Shown here piece after piece: positions 6,130 through 10,839 of a stretch of DNA of 10,839 nt; position 1 is the first letter of the stretch; each line of letters begins with the position of its first letter. The DNA is from JBJXHG01 sp046160865 (GTDB taxonomy: Bacteria; Planctomycetota; UBA1135; GCA-002686595). The notes beneath the pieces were generated by a model. The model saw only the letters and a list, made by a program, of their open reading frames with translations. It was not told the DNA's origin and did no database searches. The stretch covers positions 1-10,839 of the forward strand of contig JBJXHG010000161.1 of the NCBI GenBank assembly GCA_046160865.1, in the 5' to 3' direction. The position numbers and the translations under genes are program-made.

Positions 6130-6957
6130 CTACTCCTTCTTCTTCACGCGGATCTCGAACAGCTTCGGCCAGCGCTTGCCCGTCACGAAGACCCGGTCGC
6201 GCTCCGCGTCCCACGCGATGCCGTTGAGCACGTTCTCGGGGTCCTTGCGCTCGGCGGCGGGGAGCAGGCCCGTGAGATCGATCCAGCCGAGCACGTTGCC
6301 GGTCTTCGGATCGATGCGCGCGATGCGATCCGAATGCCACATGTTGGCCCAAATCTCGCCGCGCACGCGCTCGAGCTCGTTCAGCATGTACACCGGCTTG
6401 CCCAGCGCGCGCACGGCGACCTTGCGCACGAGCTGGAACGTGTTCGGATCGAGGAAACGCAACTCGTCGCCGCCGTCGGACACGATCAAGTGCGTGCCGT
6501 CGTGCGTGAGGCCCCACGCGACGCCCGGGTACTGGAACTTGCCGAGCAGGCGCAGATCGTCGCTCGCGAAGAAGAAGCCCGTGTTCTCCTTCCACGTGAC
6601 GAGGTACACGATGCCGCGCAGCACGGTGACGCCTTCGGCGAAGTAGCGCGACTCGAGGTCGAAGCGGCGCAGCGCGTTGCCGCTCGCGAGCTCGACGATG
6701 CTCACCGCCGACTTGCCGTAGTGGCCTTGGCTCTCGAGCATGCGCCCGCCGTGCAGCACGAGCCCTTGCGTGAAGGCCTTCGCGTCGTGCGGATACGTCG
6801 CGACGATCTCGAAACCGTCGACGGGGAGCGGCGGTTCGGCGCTCGGTTTCGCCTGCGGTGCGGGAGTTTTCGCTTGCGCGAGCGCGGCGGTGGGCGACGT
6901 GGTCGTGAGCACGAGCAGTGCGAGCATCGCGGTCGAGCTCGTGCGGCGGCGATTCAT
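6130..6957 (-). CDS. Glutaminyl-peptide cyclotransferase (plant/bacterial type I glutaminyl cyclase)
   Basis: This enzyme family converts N-terminal glutamine of peptides and proteins to pyroglutamate, releasing ammonia. The 275-aa product has a signal peptide with a clear site ALA|QAK after residue 27, a Pro/Ala/Lys linker, then a beta-propeller-type domain covering the family motifs: YPHDAKAFTQG (55-65), YFAEG (105-109), TWKENTGFF (121-129), LNELE (182-186), IWANMWHSD (192-200), NVLNGIAWD (242-250) and FVTGKRWPKLFEI (257-269). Length and motif order match the family (PF05096), which is unrelated to the zinc-dependent animal enzyme. It should act in the periplasm or outside the cell. ATG at 6957 has GGAG (6966-6969) 8 nt upstream, and the stop of the DUF423 gene lies only 13 nt before the start, so it is cotranscribed with the membrane genes. 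Confidence 0.95.
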   Translation of the reverse strand: MNRRRTSSTAMLALLVLTTTSPTAALAQAKTPAPQAKPSAEPPLPVDGFEIVATYPHDAKAFTQGLVLHGGRMLESQGHYGKSAVSIVELASGNALRRFDLESRYFAEGVTVLRGIVYLVTWKENTGFFFASDDLRLLGKFQYPGVAWGLTHDGTHLIVSDGGDELRFLDPNTFQLVRKVAVRALGKPVYMLNELERVRGEIWANMWHSDRIARIDPKTGNVLGWIDLTGLLPAAERKDPENVLNGIAWDAERDRVFVTGKRWPKLFEIRVKKKE

Positions 6958-6970
6958 CGCGAGCGCTCCC

Positions 6971-7366
6971 TCACACGCTGCTGCGCAATCCGCGCAGCGC
7001 GAGCCCGACCCAACCGACGATCAAGAGCACGCCGCCGATCGGCGTGATCGCGCCGAGGAAGCGCGGTCCACCGAGCGCCATCGCGTACAGCGTGCCGCTG
7101 AAAATGACGACGCCGAAGAAGAACGCGGTGGCGGCCATGCGCGCTCGCGATCGCGCCGCGGCGTCGCTCGCTTCGCCACGTGCACGATCCATCCAGCCGG
7201 CGAGCACGATCACCGGCGCGTGGAGCGCGTGGTACAGCACGCCGGTCCTCCACCACTCCATCTGCTCGGGCGTGAGCCTGTCTTTGAGCCCGTGCGCCGC
7301 GAACGCACCGCACGTCACCGCGAGTGCGCCGACGATCGCGCCGACGAAGATCCAGTTCCATTTCAT
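6971..7366 (-). CDS. DUF423 family small membrane protein
   Basis: The 131-aa product has the family's marks: GAFAAHGLK (20-28), a Trp-rich segment leading to YHALHAPVIVLAGW (45-58), IFSGTLYAMALGG (88-100) and ITPIGGVLLIVGW (107-119). Four membrane helices are expected, at about 5-24, 44-58, 78-97 and 104-124, placing it in the cytoplasmic membrane. The function of the family (PF04241) is unknown. The ATG at 7366 overlaps the TGA of the upstream gene in an ATGA junction, and AGGAG (7374-7378) lies 7 nt upstream, so translation is probably coupled. Frames extending to 7594 are not needed. Confidence 0.93.
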   Translation of the reverse strand: MKWNWIFVGAIVGALAVTCGAFAAHGLKDRLTPEQMEWWRTGVLYHALHAPVIVLAGWMDRARGEASDAAARSRARMAATAFFFGVVIFSGTLYAMALGGPRFLGAITPIGGVLLIVGWVGLALRGLRSSV

Positions 7367-8391
7367 CGCGTCGCTCCTCGCGTGGTGTGCGTCGCATCGC
7401 TCGGAGGCGGCGCGTCGTCCGCCGCAGTATGCGGGCCGCGAACGACGGTTGCTTCCGCCAGCAGCGCACGGTGGATCTCGCCCGAGAAGCCGCCGGGATT
7501 CGTGAGCGCGAGCAGAGCCTTCGAATCGAACACGCCCTGCAGCGCGCGCTGGCGGGCGACGCGCTCGGTGACGAGGCGCTCGATGCGCTTGCACAGCGGC
7601 CGTTCAGCGAGGCCGAGCAAGCCGAGAGCGGCCCACTCGTCTTCGGGGATGAGCTGTTCGACCGCGTTCGCGAGCGGTCCCGGCAGCGTGTGAATCGTGT
7701 CGTGCACGCGATCGCACTCGTGCTCGCGCGCCGCGCTCTGCACGAGCAGCACGCCTGCGACGCACAAGCTGAATCCGATCGCCCACAGACCCGTCGTCAG
7801 CGCGAAGTCGAGACCGGCGGGCGGAAAACCCATCTCGCGCGGCGTGAACGAGCCGAGCGACACCGTTTGCACCGGCGCGAGCCAATCGAGCGGGATCCAC
7901 GAGAGCACCGGCACGTCGACGCTCGCGACTTGCCAACGGTGCTCGCTGCCTTGGTACGTGATCCACAATCGGAAGAGCAGCATCACGCCGAGCAACCACG
8001 CGCTGCCGGCACCGAGCCACGCCGCGGGTGCGTCCGCGCGCGGCCGGCGCAGCGCAACGACGAACAGCAGCACGAAGAGCTCGAAGAACATCCACGGTCC
8101 GCCGGGCGCGAGCACGCCGCCGAGCAAGAACGCGAGGCCGCAGAAGATCGAGAGCGCGGCGAAGCTGCTCACGAGGTCGCGCGGCAGACGCACGCTCGTT
8201 CCCGCGCGCATGAGAACGGCGACGAGCGCGAGCAGCGCGCCGATCGCGAGCGGCGCGTAGCCGGTGCCAGCGACCTGACCATTCGCATCCACCTGCATGC
8301 CGAGCAGCATTCCGCCGGCCGCGATCATCGAGCCGGCGACGACGATCCACCACGCGGCGGGACGGTCGGAGTGTCTTGCATCGCGCATCAC
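7363..8391 (-). CDS. Unrecognised six-helix membrane protein with a soluble C-terminal tail
   Basis: The 342-aa product has six likely membrane helices, at about residues 14-32, 46-62, 74-94, 100-114, 122-143 and 196-217, then a charged tail of about 120 residues (for example DTIHTLPGPLANAVEQLIPE) ending in a Pro/Thr-rich stretch. A loop of about 50 residues between helices 5 and 6 (RWQVASVDVPVLSWIPLDWL) should face the other side of the membrane. I do not recognise the family. The GTG at 8391 overlaps the TGA of the upstream gene (GTGA) and has GGGGAG 8 nt upstream; an ATG directly follows at 8388. It overlaps the DUF423 gene by 4 nt downstream. Such tight coupling suggests the three products are made in similar amounts and may work together. 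Confidence 0.85.
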   Translation of the reverse strand: MMRDARHSDRPAAWWIVVAGSMIAAGGMLLGMQVDANGQVAGTGYAPLAIGALLALVAVLMRAGTSVRLPRDLVSSFAALSIFCGLAFLLGGVLAPGGPWMFFELFVLLFVVALRRPRADAPAAWLGAGSAWLLGVMLLFRLWITYQGSEHRWQVASVDVPVLSWIPLDWLAPVQTVSLGSFTPREMGFPPAGLDFALTTGLWAIGFSLCVAGVLLVQSAAREHECDRVHDTIHTLPGPLANAVEQLIPEDEWAALGLLGLAERPLCKRIERLVTERVARQRALQGVFDSKALLALTNPGGFSGEIHRALLAEATVVRGPHTAADDAPPPSDATHTTRGATR

Positions 8392-9200
8392 TCACCACAC
8401 TCCCCGTCGATGTCGGGAAAGCGACTCTGCGCGACGCTCGCGAGGCCCCCCAAGACATCTTTCGACGCGGAGAGCTGCTCGAACGCGCGCACCTCGCGCG
8501 CCTGCAGCATCTCGCCGAACGCCGTGCGCTGCTTGGTCGACAGACCGGCGAGCTCGAGCAGGAACGCGCGCGCGCGCTCGTACGGAGCGTCCGCGTGCCC
8601 GACCACGGGTGCGTCCCACGCCGTGCGCATCGCGTGCGCGTACAGCGCGGCTGCGGCGATCGACGGTTCGGCGAGCAGCGGATCGCGCGCGCCGCGCTCC
8701 GCCCACGCGCGCAGCCACTCCTGCAACAGCGCGCCGAGCCGCTCGGCGTTCGACGTGTTGGCCAAGAGACCTGGTTGCCACTCGGTCGCGCGCGAGAGAC
8801 GGAAGATCAGCGCCAGCGCGCCGAGCGCGTCCTCGCGCGAGCCCGCCCGCAGCTCGCCGAGCAAGCGCACGACGCGTTGACCTTCCGCGCCGTCGATCCA
8901 TTCGAGGAGCGGCGGGCAACCTTCGACGTGAAAGAGGATCTGGCGCGCGGCACGAAACGCCGGTCGTTGGTCCTCGCGCACGAAGCGATCGAGCTCGGCA
9001 ATGCGCAACGCGGCACCGCGCTGCAGGAACTGCGCGGGCTCGGCGATCTGCGGACGATCGTCGGGATCGTCCTCGGGCAAGAGTGCCGGCTGCGCGGGAA
9101 TGCCGCGCACCGCGATCGCCAGCGCGAGCATGACGACCGCGAGCGCGCCGAATGCGGCGAGTCCTCTGCGACTGCCTCCGTGGTTCGATTGCGCCTGCAC
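8388..9200 (-). CDS. Unrecognised protein with a single N-terminal membrane anchor, mostly helical
   Basis: From the GTG at 9200 the product is 270 aa: a short N-terminal stretch with two arginines, one hydrophobic helix (residues 14-31), then a mostly helical domain rich in Ala, Leu, Arg and Glu with several Trp (for example LLQEWLRAWAERGARDPLL and YERARAFLLELAGLSTKQR). It should be anchored in the membrane or exported with the bulk outside the cytoplasm. A longer version from GTG at 9266 is possible, but that codon sits directly after a terminator T-tract and neither start has a Shine-Dalgarno sequence. A putative promoter 10-38 nt upstream would give an almost leaderless mRNA from 9200. 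The gene overlaps the next one by 4 nt. I do not recognise the family. Confidence 0.75.
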   Translation of the reverse strand: MQAQSNHGGSRRGLAAFGALAVVMLALAIAVRGIPAQPALLPEDDPDDRPQIAEPAQFLQRGAALRIAELDRFVREDQRPAFRAARQILFHVEGCPPLLEWIDGAEGQRVVRLLGELRAGSREDALGALALIFRLSRATEWQPGLLANTSNAERLGALLQEWLRAWAERGARDPLLAEPSIAAAALYAHAMRTAWDAPVVGHADAPYERARAFLLELAGLSTKQRTAFGEMLQAREVRAFEQLSASKDVLGGLASVAQSRFPDIDGECGE

Positions 9201-9209
9201 AGCGTCGCG

Positions 9210-9238
9210 ATTGTGGCGACATGGGCCGGCGAAGCCAA
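9210..9238 (-). promoter_or_regulatory. Putative sigma-70-like promoter for the 9200-to-6130 gene run
   Basis: Read on the minus strand, TTGGCT (9238-9233) is followed after exactly 17 nt by CACAAT (9215-9210), four of six matches to each consensus box. It lies just downstream of the intrinsic terminator that closes the VWA gene, where a new promoter is needed. Transcription would begin only a few bases before the GTG at 9200, which would explain the missing ribosome binding site. Matches of this quality can occur by chance. Confidence 0.35.
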
Positions 9239-9267
9239 CTCGCGAAGCCCGTCTCCGACTGCGCACC

Positions 9268-9303
9268 GAAAGAACACGAGCCGCCGGAGTTCCGGCGGCT
9301 CGT
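9268..9303 (-). terminator. Intrinsic terminator of the VWA gene
   Basis: On the minus strand a 12-bp perfect stem, ACGAGCCGCCGG pairing with CCGGCGGCTCGT around the 4-nt loop AACT, spans 9303-9276 and is followed by TGTTCTTT (9275-9268), a T-rich tract. It begins 25 nt after the stop codon at 9329. This is the best terminator in the window and separates the VWA gene from the genes transcribed to its left. Confidence 0.8.
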
Positions 9304-9328
9304 CAGCGCTAGTTCGACGGTCAGTGAG

Positions 9329-10839
9329 TCAGCGGCCCGATTGCTCGAGCTTCTTGCGCAAGAGCGCGCGGATCTTCTCCTCGAGGTCGCGGTTCTGGCG
9401 CTCGAGGTCCTCGAGCAGCTTCGCGTCGCGTTCGACCTTCAGCGCGTCGTACTCCGCGCGCAGCATCTCGCTGCGGCGCAGCATGTCGATCGACTGGCAC
9501 AGGTCGTCGCAGGCCGGCGCGCTCGCGAGCACGAGGTCCTTGCTGCGGACGATCAGGCGCACGAGCTCGCTGAGCTCGGCGTCGGGCGCTTCGCGCTCGA
9601 GCTTCTGGGCCTCGGCGATCAGCTCGTCGAACGAGTCGTTGCGTGCGTGCACGCTGCGACGCAGGAACTCGGCAAATTGCGCGGCGATCACCGCGCGGCG
9701 ATAGCCGATGCCGGCTCCTTCGAAGCCCGTCGCTTGCGACGCGAGGACGGGCTGCGCGATCTCGGTCGCTTGCTCGCTGGCGCCTTCCGACTCGCTCGTC
9801 TGACCAGCAACCCGCGGCGCCTTCCAACGCAGCCGCACCGTCGCGAGCGGCTTCTCCGACGCTTGGCTCGTGCGCTCGATCTCGTACAGCGCGGTGACTT
9901 GGTGACCGGCGTTGATCTCGCCCGCGTCGACCTTGTCGTTGCGGAAGTCCTGGTCCGCGATGTCGCGGTTCTCGTAGCCGACCAGGCGGTAGGCCGCGAC
10001 CTGCTGGGGGTCGAAGTCGACCTGCAGCTTCACGTCCTTCGCGATGATCTCGAGCGTGCCGCCCAGCTGCTGCTGGAAGATGCGGCGCGCCTCGAACAGC
10101 GAGTCGACGTAGTAGTGGTTGCCGTTACCCTTGTTGGCGAACTGCTCCATCGTCGAGTCCTGGTAGTTCCCCATGCCGAAGCCGACCGTGGTGCAGGTGA
10201 CGCCCTCTTTCACCTTGCCGGCGATGAGCTTGAGGATCTCTTCAGGGCTCGTCGCGCCGACGTTCGCGTCGCCATCGGAGAGGATGATGACGCGCGACTC
10301 GCTGCCTTCCGAGAGCGTCTTTTCGGCCTGCGCGTAGGCGAGCCCGATGCCACCGGCCATCGCGGTCGAACCGCCGGCGCGCAACGCCTCGAGCGCCGCG
10401 TGGATCTCGGCCTTCTTCTCCATGCCGGTCGGAGAGAGCACCACGCGCGAGCCCGACGCGTAGGTGACGAGGGCGACAGTGTCTCCGTCGCGCAAGGAGT
10501 CGACGAGCATGCGCAGCGCGCGCTTCGCCAGCGGGAGCTTGTCGGCGCTCTGCATCGAGCCCGAGACGTCGACGAGGAACGTGAGGTGCGCCGTCTTGCG
10601 CTGGTTCACGTCGAGCTTGCGGCCCTGCACGCCGACGCGCAGCAGGTGCTTGCCCGGCGAGAACGGCGACGGCGCCGCGTCCATGTGCACGCCCAGCGCG
10701 GCGCCTTCCGGCGGCTGCGGGTAGCTCCAGCGGAAGTAGTTGAGGAACTCTTCGACGCGCACCGCATCGGGCGCGGGCAGCGCGCCCGACAGCAGCTTCG
10801 CCCGCGCCAGCGTGTAGCTGCCGGTGTCGACGTCGACCG
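9329..10839 (-). CDS. VWA-domain protein of the YfbK/DUF3520 type, 5' end missing
   Basis: The frame is open to the right edge, so the start lies outside; 502 residues are visible. It begins VDVDTGSYTLARAKLLSGAL and VEEFLNYF, the VWA-associated N-terminal domain of this family. A von Willebrand A domain follows, with an intact metal site: DVSGSM (visible residues 90-95), the Thr in GGSTAMAGG (158) and the Asp in LSDGDANVG (188). Next comes the family's typical MEQFANKGNGNHYYVDSL and AKDVKLQVDF ... YRLVGYENR, then DUF3520. The last 50 residues are highly charged with regular leucines (for example LEDLERQNRDLEEKIRALLR) and probably form a coiled coil. Relatives are usually exported or lipid-anchored, but the N-terminus needed to show this is not in the window. 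VWA domains bind protein partners through a divalent metal; this one's partner is unknown. It ends in TGA at 9329, followed by the terminator at 9268-9303. Confidence 0.95.
   Translation of the reverse strand, partial: VDVDTGSYTLARAKLLSGALPAPDAVRVEEFLNYFRWSYPQPPEGAALGVHMDAAPSPFSPGKHLLRVGVQGRKLDVNQRKTAHLTFLVDVSGSMQSADKLPLAKRALRMLVDSLRDGDTVALVTYASGSRVVLSPTGMEKKAEIHAALEALRAGGSTAMAGGIGLAYAQAEKTLSEGSESRVIILSDGDANVGATSPEEILKLIAGKVKEGVTCTTVGFGMGNYQDSTMEQFANKGNGNHYYVDSLFEARRIFQQQLGGTLEIIAKDVKLQVDFDPQQVAAYRLVGYENRDIADQDFRNDKVDAGEINAGHQVTALYEIERTSQASEKPLATVRLRWKAPRVAGQTSESEGASEQATEIAQPVLASQATGFEGAGIGYRRAVIAAQFAEFLRRSVHARNDSFDELIAEAQKLEREAPDAELSELVRLIVRSKDLVLASAPACDDLCQSIDMLRRSEMLRAEYDALKVERDAKLLEDLERQNRDLEEKIRALLRKKLEQSGR

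Noticed and set aside
6007..7047. Plus-strand open frame of 346 codons
   Set aside because: It is antisense to the glutaminyl cyclase gene, whose family motifs are unmistakable.
7324..8880. Plus-strand open frame of 518 codons
   Set aside because: It lies antisense to two membrane-protein genes with clear starts, 4-nt overlaps and membrane helices. Its translation is Arg/Glu/Ala-rich without domains, as expected for a shadow frame in GC-rich DNA.
8376..9704. Plus-strand open frame of 442 codons
   Set aside because: It runs across three minus-strand features, including the terminator at 9268-9303 and the VWA coding region. Composition is Arg/Ser/Ala-rich with no recognisable motif.

Overview
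The window is GC-rich and looks like the chromosome of a Gram-negative bacterium. It is most likely from the Planctomycetota. The clues are a secreted protein ending in a 'YCxxSPNSxGxGA ... GSTSxAANDLxL ... PGSxWxFQxxYRDP' domain of a kind I associate with that phylum, a large VWA/DUF3520 protein, and several genes with weak or GTG starts. The phylum call is inference; another high-GC Gram-negative such as a myxobacterium is the main alternative. I see no tRNA, rRNA, CRISPR array, transposase or integrase.

Layout. Bases 1-286 (minus strand) hold the first codons of an exported protein and a small ORF ending in a membrane helix; both calls are weak. Bases 533-1741 (plus) encode a soluble protein of about 402 aa that I cannot name, with less GC-biased codon use than the rest. 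Bases 1742-2117 are non-coding and hold a perfect 16-bp palindrome and a 7-bp hairpin. Bases 2118-4621 (plus) hold two exported proteins: a Cys-rich protein with PPC-like beta-sandwich domains, and a concanavalin-fold protein with a GH16-type EIDLE active-site motif. A very long hairpin (3363-3413) separates them.

From 4723 to the right end everything is on the minus strand. In transcription order (right to left) it runs: VWA/DUF3520 protein (5' end beyond the window), a strong intrinsic terminator, then a tightly packed run of a 270-aa anchored protein, a 342-aa six-helix membrane protein, a DUF423 membrane protein and a glutaminyl-peptide cyclotransferase. The first three overlap by 4 nt at each junction, and the cyclase follows after 13 nt. 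A lipoprotein with a tyrosine-phosphatase-like CxxGxR loop and an NADPH-dependent FMN reductase follow after gaps of about 100 nt, each with a GC-rich hairpin ahead of its ribosome binding site.

A link across the window: the predicted signal-peptide cleavage sites of the two plus-strand exported proteins, and of the cyclase itself, all leave an N-terminal glutamine. That is the substrate of the cyclase encoded here, so exported proteins in this organism may commonly carry pyroglutamate N-termini. This is a hypothesis from sequence alone.
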